The notes: generated by a model from the letters alone, not told the origin. Shown: positions 1-9,331, counted from the first letter of the stretch. The stretch is 64,000 nucleotides of DNA from Octadecabacter arcticus 238 (GCF_000155735.2 NC_020908.1:2113001-2177000), one strand, 5' to 3'. Translations and numbers: made by a program.

Positions 1-380
1 GCAAACGTAAGCTCCAGAAATAGAACTCGATTTCGTGCGAATTCGAAGGCTTGATCGACAACTCCTCCGTCTTCAAGAGTGTCTCGGAAATGTTCTTCTG
101 CACTTCTTAGTTTAATCCGGACTTCTACATTGGAGGCTGGGAGTGACCTCAACTCACTGATTGCATCCAGCTCTTTGAAACTCAGTTTTGAGTACTTGTC
201 CGAGATATGCAGGAGAACGCGATTTGAAAATACCAGAGTCACAATTGCGACGGCGACCAAAACGCTCCCAAGGCGTTGAAACCCCGAAGGATCGAGGAGC
301 CAAAAGCTCACACTTTCTAAGGCAACAAACAATAGCAATACCAGCGCAAAGCCCACTTGAGAGAGGACGAACTTTATCAA
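1..380 (-). CDS. partial membrane protein (C-terminus off the window edge)
   Basis: Reading the minus strand from a TTG at 378-380 gives at least 126 open codons to the window edge. The N-terminus is hydrophobic (IKFVLSQVGFALVLLLFVAL), and a second hydrophobic stretch (LGSVLVAVAIVTLVF) follows, so two membrane helices are likely. The soluble part that follows is charged. The TTG overlaps the stop codon of the upstream soxB-like gene (TTGA), which suggests translational coupling. I do not recognise the family, and the start is inferred because there is no ATG in frame. Confidence 0.55.
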   Translation of the reverse strand, partial: MIKFVLSQVGFALVLLLFVALESVSFWLLDPSGFQRLGSVLVAVAIVTLVFSNRVLLHISDKYSKLSFKELDAISELRSLPASNVEVRIKLRSAEEHFRDTLEDGGVVDQAFEFARNRVLFLELTF

Positions 381-1621
381 TGCGCCACACCCGCAGCCAC
401 TGACTCATCGATAAACTTACCTTCACGGAACCGGTACATGCTGAACTCATCCGTCAGCGGTGACGCGCCTTTGGCCATCAGTTCTGCCATTGCAAACCCT
501 GACCCCGGAATAGCCTTGAACCCGCCAGTGCCCCAGCCGCAGTTCACAAACACGCCTTCAACTGGCGTTTTGCTCAGGATGGGTGAACGATCCCCCGTCA
601 CATCAACGATCCCGCCCCATTGGCGCAACATCTTCAGGCGGCTCAGGATCGGGAACGTCTCATTGAGGGCCCGTACAGTTTCCTCAACATGGTGGAACGA
701 TCCGCGCTGGGTGTAGTTGTTAAACCCGTCCGTGCCGCCGCCGATGACCATTTCGCCCTTGTCGGACTGGGACAAATAGCCGTGGACCGTGTTGGCCATC
801 ACAACGATATCCATGCAGGGCTTGATCGGTTCAGACACCAACGCCTGCAACGCCACACTTTCCATCGGCAGACGGAAACCCGCCATTTCAGCCAACGTAC
901 TGGCGTGACCGGCCACAACCATACCCAGTTTATCGCAATCGATCGCCCCTTTGGTGGTTTCGACACCCACAACCTTACCATCCTGCGTACGCACGCCTTT
1001 GACTTCGCATTGCTGGATAATATCCATGCCCATATCCGAACACGCGCGGGCATAGCCCCACGCCACCGCGTCATGGCGCGCAGTGCCGCCACGTGCCTGC
1101 CACAGACCGCCCAGGACCGGGTAACGCGGCCCTTCGATGTTCATGATCGGACACAATTCCTTGACCCGCGCAGGATTGATCCATTCTGTTGTCACACCTT
1201 GCAACGCGTTAGCGTGCGCTGTGCGCTGGTATCCACGCACTTCGTGATGGGTCTGCGCCAACATGATCACGCCGCGTGGGCTGAACATCACGTTGTAGTT
1301 CAAATCTTGCGACATGGTTTCATACAGGCTGCGCGACTTTTCATAAATCGCCGCAGACGGATCCTGCAAATAGTTCGACCGGATAATCGTGGTGTTGCGC
1401 CCAGTATTGCCGCCGCCGAGCCAGCCCTTTTCGATCACTGCCACATTGGTGATGCCGCAATGCTTGCCCAGATGCCACGCCGTCGCCAAGCCATGCCCAC
1501 CCGCACCAACGATAATGACGTCGTATTTCTTCTTTGGGGTTGGCGCGCGCCAGTGACGTTCCCATCCAGAATGGTAACGTGTGGCTTCGCGAGCGATGGC
1601 AAAGGCGGAAAATCGGCGCAT
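377..1621 (-). CDS. soxB: sarcosine oxidase beta subunit family protein (SoxB)
   Basis: FAD-dependent oxidoreductase of the DAO superfamily, 414 aa, the usual length for the beta subunit of heterotetrameric sarcosine oxidase, which demethylates sarcosine to glycine and passes formaldehyde units to tetrahydrofolate. The dinucleotide-binding motif VIIVGAGGHGLATAWHL lies at about residues 34-51. The GNTGRN segment typical of the covalent FMN/FAD region and a C-terminal GWGTGGFKAIPGSG follow. The usual soxD, soxA and soxG partners are not beside it: the next gene downstream is an unrelated membrane protein, so it is either an orphan subunit or serves a dispersed operon. Divergent from ccmI. Confidence 0.85.
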   Translation of the reverse strand: MRRFSAFAIAREATRYHSGWERHWRAPTPKKKYDVIIVGAGGHGLATAWHLGKHCGITNVAVIEKGWLGGGNTGRNTTIIRSNYLQDPSAAIYEKSRSLYETMSQDLNYNVMFSPRGVIMLAQTHHEVRGYQRTAHANALQGVTTEWINPARVKELCPIMNIEGPRYPVLGGLWQARGGTARHDAVAWGYARACSDMGMDIIQQCEVKGVRTQDGKVVGVETTKGAIDCDKLGMVVAGHASTLAEMAGFRLPMESVALQALVSEPIKPCMDIVVMANTVHGYLSQSDKGEMVIGGGTDGFNNYTQRGSFHHVEETVRALNETFPILSRLKMLRQWGGIVDVTGDRSPILSKTPVEGVFVNCGWGTGGFKAIPGSGFAMAELMAKGASPLTDEFSMYRFREGKFIDESVAAGVAH

Positions 1622-1809
1622 GTCGGGTTCCCCAGAGTCAGAAAATCATTAACTCTGGTTCTGCGCCGTTCCATAGAAAAGAGGATACTCCGCGCGGCAC
1701 TTCAGTACACATTTACGACAACGCGCGTAATGGTCGCATGGCTATGGACGATTGACCCTTTTGTGGGGCGCGCCAAACAACTACTTCTTACGCAATGACA
1801 GGACCTATC

Positions 1810-3030
1810 ATGATCTTCGGACTTATTTGCATTGCACTTACAGCGCTTTCGATTGCGGCTGTGTTGGCCCCGCTGTGGCGCGGCGACGGGCCAGATGCCA
1901 CGCCTGTTTTTGGTGCTGATACCGATATCGATATCTACCGCGACCAATTGGCCGAAGTGGACCGCGATTTGGCCCGCGGCGTGCTCGATTCGATCGAGGC
2001 AGATCGAACACGCATTGAAATCTCGCGCCGCCTGTTGCATGCTGATGCCAACACCCGCAGCGCAACAACTGGCGCACCGCGTACCGCAAACCGCGCCGCG
2101 ATGATTGTGCTCGCCGCCGCGATGTTGCTTGGTGCAGGCGCTCTTTACTGGCAACTTGGTGCCCCGGGCAACGACGATTTTCCGCGTGCGCAGCGCATCG
2201 CCGAAGGTGAAGAACGGCGCGAAAACCGTCCCTCCCAGCAGGCTGCTGAACAGGCCAATCCCGAAACAGATGCGATCTCGCAAGCGGACGCCGGAACCCG
2301 CGAAATTCTGCAGGCCCTGCGCGGCGCAGCTTTCGAGCGCCCAGACGAAGTGCAAGCCTGGGCCTACCTCGCGCAGATAGAAGCCAGCGTCGGCAACATG
2401 CAACGCGCAGCGCGCGCACAAGAACAAACCATCGCCCTTCTGGGGGACGCCGCCGTCGACACAGATTTCGTCCGTTTGCTGGATTTTCTGGTGATCGGCA
2501 CGCAGGGCTACGTGTCCCCCGAAGTCGAAGCCATCACCGTCAGCTTGCTGCAAGCTGACCCTGACAACACCGCCGCGCAGTACTATGCAGGCCTACTTTA
2601 TGCACAAAACGACCGCCCTGACCGCGCATTCGGCTTTTGGCGTCGCGTGGTTGAGGACGGCGATCAAGGAACATTGTACTGGGACTTCGCCGCCGGCCAA
2701 ATCGAAAACGTCGCCGCACAACTTGGCATTAATTACGCCCTGCCCGACCAGCGCGGCCCCACGGCAGACGATCTGGCAGCGGCGCAAGACATGACAGATC
2801 AAGACCGAAACGCGATGATCCAAGGCATGGTCGGACAACTGGCAGATAGACTAGCAACCGAAGGCGGCCCACCGCAGGACTGGGCGCGGCTGATTTCATC
2901 ACTGACCGTTTTAGGCGAAACTGAAACCGCCCTGACCGTATTATCTGAGGCGGAAGCGTCTTTTGGCGGCGATGTTCAAGCGGTGCAAATCCTGCGCCGC
3001 GCCGCACAAGAAGCCGGATTGATCGAATGA
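1810..3030 (+). CDS. ccmI: c-type cytochrome biogenesis protein CcmI
   Basis: CcmI/CycH homologue. An N-terminal helix (about residues 1-20) is followed by the conserved YRDQLAEVDRDLARG motif, a second hydrophobic helix (MIVLAAAMLLGAGALYW), and a periplasmic TPR-like region. The family holds apocytochrome c for heme ligation in system I maturation. I prefer the ATG at 1810 because AGGA lies 7-8 nt upstream; an in-frame ATG at 1795 would add five residues. The stop overlaps the start of ruvX (ATGA), so ccmI, ruvX and the DUF1289 gene form an operon. Confidence 0.85.
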   Translation: MIFGLICIALTALSIAAVLAPLWRGDGPDATPVFGADTDIDIYRDQLAEVDRDLARGVLDSIEADRTRIEISRRLLHADANTRSATTGAPRTANRAAMIVLAAAMLLGAGALYWQLGAPGNDDFPRAQRIAEGEERRENRPSQQAAEQANPETDAISQADAGTREILQALRGAAFERPDEVQAWAYLAQIEASVGNMQRAARAQEQTIALLGDAAVDTDFVRLLDFLVIGTQGYVSPEVEAITVSLLQADPDNTAAQYYAGLLYAQNDRPDRAFGFWRRVVEDGDQGTLYWDFAAGQIENVAAQLGINYALPDQRGPTADDLAAAQDMTDQDRNAMIQGMVGQLADRLATEGGPPQDWARLISSLTVLGETETALTVLSEAEASFGGDVQAVQILRRAAQEAGLIE

Positions 3031-3503
3031 TCTTTGAAGACGTCATCGACTTTGCCGCGGCTCTGCCGCGCTACGCGCCGCTTGCGGGCCTTGATCTTGG
3101 CACCAAGACCATTGGTGTGGCCGTTTGCGACGGCGGGCTCATCATCGCCTCGCCGCTGGAAACGATCAAACGATCAAAATTCCAAGCCGACGCTACCCGA
3201 CTTTTTGAGATCACGGCCCACCGCGAGGTTGCGGGCATCGTGCTCGGCTTGCCACGCAATATGGATGGCTCCGAAGGCCCGCGCGCCCAATCGACCCGCG
3301 CATTTGCGCGCAACCTGTCGCGCCTCAGCGATCTACCAATCACCTATTGGGATGAACGCCTGTCCACCGTCGCTGCCGAACGCGCACTACTCGAGGCGGA
3401 TACGTCGCGAAAGCGTCGCGCAGAAGTCATCGACAACATCGCAGCCAGCATAATACTTCAAGGACTGCTGGATCGCCTCCGCAATATCAAGGCCGCCCCA
3501 TGA
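3027..3503 (+). CDS. ruvX: Holliday junction resolvase RuvX/YqgF
   Basis: 158 aa RNase H-fold nuclease of the YqgF family, thought to act in pre-16S rRNA processing and Holliday junction resolution. The first strand carries GLDLGTKTIGVAVCD with the catalytic Asp, then VLGLPRNMDGSEGPRAQ, YWDERLSTVAAERAL and a C-terminal DNIAASIILQ containing the last acidic residue. Both ends overlap their neighbours by four bases (ATGA), so it is translationally coupled to ccmI and the DUF1289 gene. Confidence 0.92.
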   Translation: MIFEDVIDFAAALPRYAPLAGLDLGTKTIGVAVCDGGLIIASPLETIKRSKFQADATRLFEITAHREVAGIVLGLPRNMDGSEGPRAQSTRAFARNLSRLSDLPITYWDERLSTVAAERALLEADTSRKRRAEVIDNIAASIILQGLLDRLRNIKAAP

Positions 3504-3766
3504 CCAAAAATGAAAACACCGACAACATCTGGAATCGCGGCGAAATCGACAGCCCATGTATCAAGATTTGCGTGATCCATCCTGAATCCCGCCTGTGTAC
3601 GGGCTGCCTGCGCAGCATCGATGAAATCGGCACATGGTCGCAGCTCACGCCAGAGGTGCGCCGCGCGGTGATGAATGATCTGCCCAACCGCACAAAACTG
3701 ATCACCAAACGTCGCGGCGGACGCGCAGCGCGACTAAAGAATCAGGCGGACGCGCAGCGCGACTAA
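3500..3766 (+). CDS. DUF1289 domain protein
   Basis: 88 aa protein with the DUF1289 signature: SPCIKICVIHPESRLCTGCLRSIDEI, four cysteines that probably bind metal, followed by W..L.PE.R and a basic tail. Function unknown; some homologues are annotated as Fe-S proteins. It overlaps ruvX by four bases. The stop codon lies inside the second copy of a 29-bp tandem duplication (3721-3778), so the present C-terminus is probably not the ancestral one. Confidence 0.8.
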   Translation: MTKNENTDNIWNRGEIDSPCIKICVIHPESRLCTGCLRSIDEIGTWSQLTPEVRRAVMNDLPNRTKLITKRRGGRAARLKNQADAQRD

Positions 3767-3789
3767 AGAATCAGGCGGACGCGCAGCGC
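3721..3789 (+). repeat. 29-bp tandem duplication at the end of the DUF1289 gene
   Basis: Two perfect 29-bp units (3721-3749 and 3750-3778) starting ACGCGCAGCGCGACTAAAGA, plus the first 11 bases of a third. Because 29 is not a multiple of three, the first unit is read as ..RLKNQAD and the second as ..RD followed by TAA. Confidence 0.95.
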
Positions 3790-3859
3790 ACTTCAAAACC
3801 CGTTTCAGCTTCATCTTGGCAAAAAAACTCGCCCCGCAGGGTCGATCAGCCTAAGATCC

Positions 3860-4606
3860 TCAGCCTACGAACCAGTCGGTCGGATCGTCAAACTCCGGTC
3901 GAAAATACGCAATCATCCGCCCTTCCGGGGGGGCAGTATCGCCGCTGTGCCATGGCGCGACCCCGTGCAGCGCAAAGCGATCTACAAGAACCGCCTGCCC
4001 AACCCGCAATGGCACCTCGACGGCCTCGCAGGTGTCAAAAACCGCGCGCCGCGCCGCGATGTAGGCCTCGGTCACATCCACGCCGCACGGATCACAAGAC
4101 CCAACCGCTTCCGCCAGTGTCACGCGCATTACCAAATGACTGCCGCGCCAAACCACCAGCGAGCAGGCATCACTATTGTTCAGGGGCAGCCCAAGAATAA
4201 ACGCATGCGGTTCACGCACGATCCGCCGCCCCGCCTCAAGATGCAGCCCGTCCACGTGGGCTGCACATCGGTTGACGCGAAACTTGTGCGCAGCCTCGCT
4301 CTCTTGCGGATCTTTTTTCGGATAACCATCATAAACGACGGACACCTGCGCGCGGTGCCATGCTTTGGGCGCCGTTATGATGTCGTTCCAAGGTCCCGAC
4401 AGACCAACATCCCCAATCGACCCATCGGCCCCGTTGGGCAATGCGTCGACACCGACAAACCACGTCTCGCCATGACGCAGCCATTTGGCGCGCTGGACTG
4501 GATCACTTGCGACATCACAGGCCGCAACATGGGCGCGCGTGGCCCAACGGGTCACGCGCGGATCGGTGTCAAAGACGACGAAACCATCCTTTGCCAAATC
4601 AGCCAA
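3860..4606 (-). CDS. phytanoyl-CoA dioxygenase-like Fe(II)/2-oxoglutarate protein
   Basis: 248 aa. HVDGLH (about residues 119-124) gives the HxD metal motif. ALHGVAPW supplies a distal histidine and EGRMIAYFRPEF the arginine expected for 2-oxoglutarate binding, in the right order for a double-stranded beta-helix dioxygenase. Substrate unknown. It overlaps the upstream TauE/SafE gene by 8 bp, so the two are probably cotranscribed. It is convergent with the DUF1289 gene. Confidence 0.65.
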   Translation of the reverse strand: MADLAKDGFVVFDTDPRVTRWATRAHVAACDVASDPVQRAKWLRHGETWFVGVDALPNGADGSIGDVGLSGPWNDIITAPKAWHRAQVSVVYDGYPKKDPQESEAAHKFRVNRCAAHVDGLHLEAGRRIVREPHAFILGLPLNNSDACSLVVWRGSHLVMRVTLAEAVGSCDPCGVDVTEAYIAARRAVFDTCEAVEVPLRVGQAVLVDRFALHGVAPWHSGDTAPPEGRMIAYFRPEFDDPTDWFVG

Positions 4607-5417
4607 GAAGCACCTTGCGCAGCATGTTCAGCGCCACCAAAATCAGGAACACGCCGAACACCCGCTTCAGCGGTTTCGGGTCCAACCGGTGCGCCAATGC
4701 CGCGCCCCAGGGCGCGGTTATTAGTGTCATTGCAACGACCACACCGAACGCACCAAAGTTCACGGCCCCAACGGTCAAAGGCGGTGCGACCGCTATATCC
4801 GCGAACAAAAACCCGATCACGGCAGGCAGCGCGATGATCACGCCATACCCGCTTGCAGTGGCGACCGCACGGTGGATCGGCACGCCGTACAATGTCATTG
4901 TCGGCACGCCGAACGACCCACCACCAATGCCCATCAAAACCGACAAAAAGCCGGTCAGCGGCGAAAGGACGGCGCGCAATACCCCTGTCGGCATCGCATC
5001 ACCGAGCCGCCAGTCTGATCGACCAAGGGTCATGTACAAACCAATGCACATGCCCAAACCGCCAAACAGCGCCTGCAACACGACCGAGCGCAATTGCGTC
5101 GCCACAGCGACCCCAATCAATGCGCCAATCACAATCCCAAGGCCCCAACCGCGCAGGATGTCCCACTCCACCGCATTCTTTTTATGGTGCGAATTCAGCG
5201 ATCTGAGCGATGTGACAATGATCGTCGCCAGCGACGTGCCCAGACAAATCTGCATCAATTGCGGGCTGTCATAGCCAAGTGCGGAAAACGCATAAAAGAA
5301 CGCAGGCACCAAGACGATACCGCCGCCGACCCCCAAAAGCCCCGCCAGAACGCCAGCAAATGCGCCAATCACCATAAGCAACCCCACAAGGGGCAAATGG
5401 ACAGACATCTCAGGCAT
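4599..5417 (-). CDS. sulfite exporter TauE/SafE family permease
   Basis: About 272 aa integral membrane protein with roughly eight hydrophobic segments and two copies of the family signature, GVLAGLLGVGGGIVLVP near the N-terminus and LMGIGGGSFGVPTMTLYG in the second half. Members move small organosulfur or sulfite-like anions. I chose the ATG at 5417 because GGAGAG lies 5-10 nt upstream; the frame stays open to 5459. Overlaps the downstream dioxygenase-like gene. Confidence 0.8.
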   Translation of the reverse strand: MPEMSVHLPLVGLLMVIGAFAGVLAGLLGVGGGIVLVPAFFYAFSALGYDSPQLMQICLGTSLATIIVTSLRSLNSHHKKNAVEWDILRGWGLGIVIGALIGVAVATQLRSVVLQALFGGLGMCIGLYMTLGRSDWRLGDAMPTGVLRAVLSPLTGFLSVLMGIGGGSFGVPTMTLYGVPIHRAVATASGYGVIIALPAVIGFLFADIAVAPPLTVGAVNFGAFGVVVAMTLITAPWGAALAHRLDPKPLKRVFGVFLILVALNMLRKVLLG

Positions 5418-5474
5418 CACGCTCTCCGGTTTTGTTCGCGCCAGCATTGCCCCGAACACGGCCCGACGACAACC

Positions 5475-6479
5475 CTAAGCGGCAGCCTGTTCCATCGCGG
5501 CCAGGGCATCCTCGACGACCGACCAGCCCGCGCCACTGCGGTATGCGTTTTCCGACAGATAGCGCCGCCATTGCCGCGACCCCGGCTGACCAGCAAAAAG
5601 GCCCATCATATGCTTGGTGACATGGGCCAACTTGCCGCCACTCCGGGTTTCATCGGACATGTGCGCCTCGATATAGCTGCGCATCTGTAGCACCACATCC
5701 AGCGGATCAGGGCCGAGATCATCGCCCCAAATCACCGCGTCGGCGCGCTGCAAAATATCTGCCGGGTTGTGATACGCCGCCCGGCCGATCATCACCCCAT
5801 CCAGCCCTAGGTCGAGCAATTCTTTCGCGTGCTCCAACGATCCAACCCCGCCGTTGATTGAAATATGCAGGTTCGGGAACAACCCCTTCATCCGCAGCAC
5901 CAAATCGTAGTCCAGCGGTGGGATATCGCGGTTTTCTTTCGGGCTTAACCCTTTCAACCATGCTTTGCGCGCATGGATCGTCACCCGCGTCACGCCTGCC
6001 CCGACGATCTGCGCCAAGAATTCCGGCAACACAATTTCTGAATCCTGATCATCGACGCCGATGCGACATTTCACCGTGACTTCAGACGGTTGTGCCCTGA
6101 TCATCGCAGCGCAACACGCGGCAACAAGTGCAGGTTGCTCCATCAACACGGCCCCAAAACATCCCGATTGCACACGGTCCGACGGGCAGCCGACATTAAG
6201 GTTGATTTCAGGATACCCCTCATCCGCACCCATTTCCGCCGCCCTCGCCAACTCAGCCGGATCAGATCCGCCAAGTTGCAGCGCCACGGGTTGTTCGACC
6301 GGATCAAAACGCAACAAATGCCGCGCCTGACCGCGCACCAGCGCCGGTGACGTCACCATTTCAGTATAAAGAAGCGCGCGCTTGGACAGCAAACGGTGCA
6401 GATAGCGACAATGCCTATCAGTCCAATCCATCATCGGTGCAACCGATAATCGAGAAGCAGTGTAAAGGTTTGTTTTCAT
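5475..6479 (-). CDS. dusA: tRNA-dihydrouridine(20/20a) synthase DusA
   Basis: About 334 aa FMN enzyme that reduces uridine 20/20a in the tRNA D-loop. Diagnostic motifs are SVAPMMDWTDRHCRY at the N-terminus, QLGGSDP, NLNVGCPSDRVQSG containing the catalytic cysteine, KCRIGVDD, HARKAWLKGLSPKENR and GVMIGRAAYHNP. The gene is intact. Its 5' end is a known attachment site for the dusA-associated integrase family, and an integrase relic lies just upstream (6617). An ATG at 6494 is an alternative start. Confidence 0.93.
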   Translation of the reverse strand: MKTNLYTASRLSVAPMMDWTDRHCRYLHRLLSKRALLYTEMVTSPALVRGQARHLLRFDPVEQPVALQLGGSDPAELARAAEMGADEGYPEINLNVGCPSDRVQSGCFGAVLMEQPALVAACCAAMIRAQPSEVTVKCRIGVDDQDSEIVLPEFLAQIVGAGVTRVTIHARKAWLKGLSPKENRDIPPLDYDLVLRMKGLFPNLHISINGGVGSLEHAKELLDLGLDGVMIGRAAYHNPADILQRADAVIWGDDLGPDPLDVVLQMRSYIEAHMSDETRSGGKLAHVTKHMMGLFAGQPGSRQWRRYLSENAYRSGAGWSVVEDALAAMEQAAA

Positions 6480-6570
6480 TGGGTTATTAACCATTCCAGT
6501 TGGATTTAGTTATTCTCAATTGTTCCTCGAAAGCCCTTGAAACCACTTATTTCTGCTTGACCCTACAAGC

Positions 6571-6593
6571 GTGTACCCCATGATGGGGTACAC
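6571..6593. repeat. 23-bp perfect palindrome between dusA and the integrase relic
   Basis: GTGTACCCCAT, one central G, then the exact reverse complement; a further ATGGGGTAC occurs at 6602-6610 just before the relic start codon. The arrangement resembles arm-type or regulatory sites at an integrase promoter, but that role is inferred. Confidence 0.7.
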
Positions 6594-6616
6594 TTTGAAA
6601 AATGGGGTACGGATTC

Positions 6617-6763
6617 ATGGGAACTATCGCAGAAAGACCCAGGGCAGACGGCACAACAGCCTATAGAGCGTGCATTGTCATTAGTCACGAGGGCAAAAGA
6701 CGAAACTTTCGTCGTACATTCAGCGCATTCCCAAGGTTCGCTCAAAAAACGGCCAGCCCGTGA
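6617..6763 (+). pseudogene. relic of a dusA-associated tyrosine integrase (N-terminal arm domain)
   Basis: Translation begins MGTIAERPRADGTTAYRACI, the typical arm-binding domain start of phage or island integrases, and runs into TGA after 48 codons. A second frame carries on briefly with SLKKRPARD, resembling the W[IL]KKRE segment, which indicates a frameshift. No catalytic domain follows. It sits about 140 bp from the dusA start and diverges from it, the position of dusA-associated integrases. Confidence 0.6.
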
Positions 6764-7441
6764 CATTTCATTCGGCCCTGGTGCCACCGTATCCGCCCAC
6801 TGCCTGAATATTTGCGTCGCACAAAATAGCTCGAAGATGCGATTAGCGTTGAGGCTGGTTACGACGGGGCCTGGTATCGGTCGCAAAAGGAACACTGGCT
6901 AGGCTGGCGGAATACAACGGCCCCGGCGCATAGGCCACCTCTGACCTGTTGAAAAAAGTTGAAAAGGACAGGCGGCGCAATCTGCATTGAATCCTTTGAT
7001 TGTATTTCAAACGCACAGCCTGATTTTAGCCCCGCACAGGCCGCTGCGCCTCTACTTCGCAACACAACCGCGCCTGCGACGTGGGCCTGTGGGCGACCTA
7101 AGGGTCGCGGGCGCGTATTACTGCGCAAAATCTATGAATGTCAGGTTTTGCGAGGTTTTGAGGTGGTGACGAACCTTAACTTTTATCAACATGCCGTCGA
7201 CGGGATGTGGCGCGCTCATCTAGGGTAGTCGGTCCGTTAGTGTGAGGGGCGGTAAATTCATCCAGCCCATCGGTATAGGGACCGGTATCAGGTAGAAACT
7301 GCACGAATGCACAATTCAGGGAATCTGAGTTCCAAGGCAATCCACACTTTCCATCAAAACAGGAATGGCGGCCTAAATGGGGGACGTCAGAAACCATGAC
7401 CGCCCTAAACTTTTGATGATAAACAATTATTTTAGGGTATG
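6764..7441. other. no recognisable gene
   Basis: About 680 bp between the integrase relic and the first IS. Short ORFs on both strands look like random frames; none has a convincing ribosome binding site or a family match I recognise. Probably degraded island DNA. Confidence 0.5.
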
Positions 7442-7455
7442 TGGCGGATCGACAG
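7442..7455. other. candidate att remnant: copy of the tRNA-Ser 3' end
   Basis: TGGCGGATCGACAG is identical to the first 14 bases of the complement of the tRNA-Ser 3' end at 28694-28707. It is cut off by an IS30 terminus immediately after. The last four bases might belong to the IS, in which case the match is 10 bp. Confidence 0.45.
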
Positions 7456-7805
7456 CTTGGATTCAAACATCAAGTGCAACGGTTGATTTAAAGGCCACGA
7501 TTTCGTCGGCCATAGCTTCAGCGGGTGTTCTCCATCCGAGGGTTTTTCTTGGACGGTTGTTCATCAGGTTTGCAACGTCGTTGAGCCATGTTTGGCTTGC
7601 ACCGTTCAGGTCAGTTCCTTTGGGCATGAACTGACGCAGCAGTCCGTTGGTGTTCTCGTTGCTGCCGCGCTGCCAGGGAGCATGCGGATCGCAGAACCAG
7701 ATATCAATTTTCAATCGTCGCGCCAATTCCGGATGGCAGGCCATTTCGGAGCCACAGTCATAGGTCATGCTCTTGCGCAAATCAGCGGGTAGTCGTCTCG
7801 GAACG
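7456..7805 (-). mobile_element. IS30-family fragment (3' part only)
   Basis: One terminus (CAGCTTGGATTCAAACATC) plus the C-terminal third of the transposase; the rest has been replaced by an IS3-family element. The same terminus occurs at the right end of the fuller IS30 copy at about 10845-10871. Confidence 0.8.
7463..7801 (-). pseudogene. IS30-family transposase, C-terminal fragment
   Basis: About 112 residues of the DDE domain ([35 protein letters not shown] with the last catalytic Glu). The first half is missing because an IS3 insertion or deletion lies at its upstream border. This copy has Trp where the other copy carries an amber codon. Confidence 0.85.
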
Positions 7806-7838
7806 TGTCAACGACTTTGAGACAGTGGCTTTTGGACT

Positions 7839-8852
7839 TTAGGCTTGGGTTTCTTCGGTTGGTTTTGGTGGGTTGATCCAGACGGCGGTCGGGATTTGAG
7901 GCGGTTTTGGTGGTTTGTGTACGAAGCGTTCGGGCGTGGCGAGGAATGCCGCGTCTAGTGTTGCTTGTCGCGCGGTGTAGATTTCTTGGGCCTGCCCAAA
8001 ATGGATTTGGTCGGGCGTCATCAGACCAATCCCGGCGTGATGATGGTCTTGGTTATACCATGCAAAGAACCTGCGGCAGAATGCGCGAGCCTGCTCGATG
8101 GTTTCAAAGTTCTTGGGGAACTCTGGCTGATATTTCAGTGTTTTGAAGTGGGCTTCGGAGAACGGGTTGTCGTTTGAGGTGTGGGGCCGACTGTGGGACT
8201 TGAGCACACCAAGATCAACCAGCATCAGGGCTGTCGTCTTTGCCTTCATGGGCCCACCGCGATCTGCATGCAATGTCAGCTGATCGCGTGGAACCTCGTG
8301 TTTTTCCATCGCGTCGATGAACAGCTCTTTGAACTGGCTGGCGCTCTCCGCGTGCTCGACGCGCCAGCCAACAACGCGGCGGCTGAAGATGTCGAGGATG
8401 ACATAGAGATAGAAGTAGGACCATTTCACCGGGCCCCTCAGCTTGGTGATGTCCCAAGACCAGACCTGATTGGGGGCTTCAGCTAGAAGTTCAGGCTTTT
8501 GATAGACGGGATGTGTGCGCTGTCGGCGGCGTTCGCCAACTTCGCCCTGCGCGGCCAATATCCGATACATCGTGCGGATTGAACACAGATAGGTGCCTTC
8601 ATCCAGCAAGGTGGCAAAGACCTCTGTGGGCGTCTGATCCGCAAAGCGGGGTTCGCGCAGGTGGTGCAATACCTGGTCTCTTTCCCTTTCCGGCAGAGCC
8701 CGCGAAGACGCTGCGCGCGGTGGGCGTGTGCGTGGTGGTGCCGTCAGCGCCGCACGCTGTCGAAGAACGCTCGCGCGCGATAATGATAGCGCGGCGCAGA
8801 CAGCCGAGGTCAAGCCGCTGCCGGTGGGCAATGCAATCGCGACGGCCATCAT
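7839..8852 (-). CDS. IS3-family transposase OrfB (element A, copy 1)
   Basis: 337 aa rve-type DDE transposase: HTH_21-like N-terminus, then [12 protein letters not shown] (first Asp), [12 protein letters not shown] (second Asp), and SDDN-like [21 protein letters not shown] with the Glu. Overlaps orfA by ATGA. Intact. Confidence 0.92.
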   Translation of the reverse strand: MMAVAIALPTGSGLTSAVCAALSLSRASVLRQRAALTAPPRTRPPRAASSRALPERERDQVLHHLREPRFADQTPTEVFATLLDEGTYLCSIRTMYRILAAQGEVGERRRQRTHPVYQKPELLAEAPNQVWSWDITKLRGPVKWSYFYLYVILDIFSRRVVGWRVEHAESASQFKELFIDAMEKHEVPRDQLTLHADRGGPMKAKTTALMLVDLGVLKSHSRPHTSNDNPFSEAHFKTLKYQPEFPKNFETIEQARAFCRRFFAWYNQDHHHAGIGLMTPDQIHFGQAQEIYTARQATLDAAFLATPERFVHKPPKPPQIPTAVWINPPKPTEETQA

Positions 8853-9331
8853 GATTTGCCGCTGCGCTCTTGCGTCTGCTCCATCTCGTCCAGAAGTCCC
8901 GCCACTTTTTTTTGGATGGCAATGATGGCTTCCGCCTGATCCAGACGGCGCCGCAAGGCTGTCACCTCACGGTTGGCCTTAGCCAGCTCAGCTTGCAATG
9001 GATTGGCAGGTGCCTTTTGTGGGCCACGGCGCATTGGCTGCAATGCACCCAATGTGCCGGCCGCCCGCGCACGGCGCCAATCGGTCAGTGCAGAGGAATA
9101 AAGCCCCTCCCGCCGTAGAATGGCGGAAACCCCGCCAGTGTCTGCCACTTGGTCCGTCTCATCCAGAATGCGCAGTTTGTATTTGGCTGTGAAGTTGCGT
9201 CGCTTCGGGATGCTCGTCAGTTCCGCTGTGGGAGCCAACGGCGCATTAACAACGCGGGGAGGCGACGTCGGGGCCAAAACGGCTCCAGATCCAGCATCTG
9301 GCGAAAGTGGTGATTGTGAAGGCATAACCAT
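8849..9331 (-). CDS. IS3-family transposase OrfA (element A, copy 1)
   Basis: 160 aa helix-turn-helix protein: [19 protein letters not shown], then [19 protein letters not shown], then a leucine-rich coiled coil ending ..[13 protein letters not shown]. Binds IS ends and pairs with OrfB. Intact. Confidence 0.9.
   Translation of the reverse strand: MVMPSQSPLSPDAGSGAVLAPTSPPRVVNAPLAPTAELTSIPKRRNFTAKYKLRILDETDQVADTGGVSAILRREGLYSSALTDWRRARAAGTLGALQPMRRGPQKAPANPLQAELAKANREVTALRRRLDQAEAIIAIQKKVAGLLDEMEQTQERSGKS

Noticed and set aside
620..1798. 392-aa ORF antisense to the soxB-like gene
   Set aside because: High-GC shadow frame; the composition is His/Arg-rich and unlike a real protein, while the opposite strand has a clear family match.
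7800..7805. IS3-A insertion into IS30 as a simple insertion with target duplication
   Set aside because: The other half of the IS30 is not present on the far side of the IS3, so a deletion must have followed.
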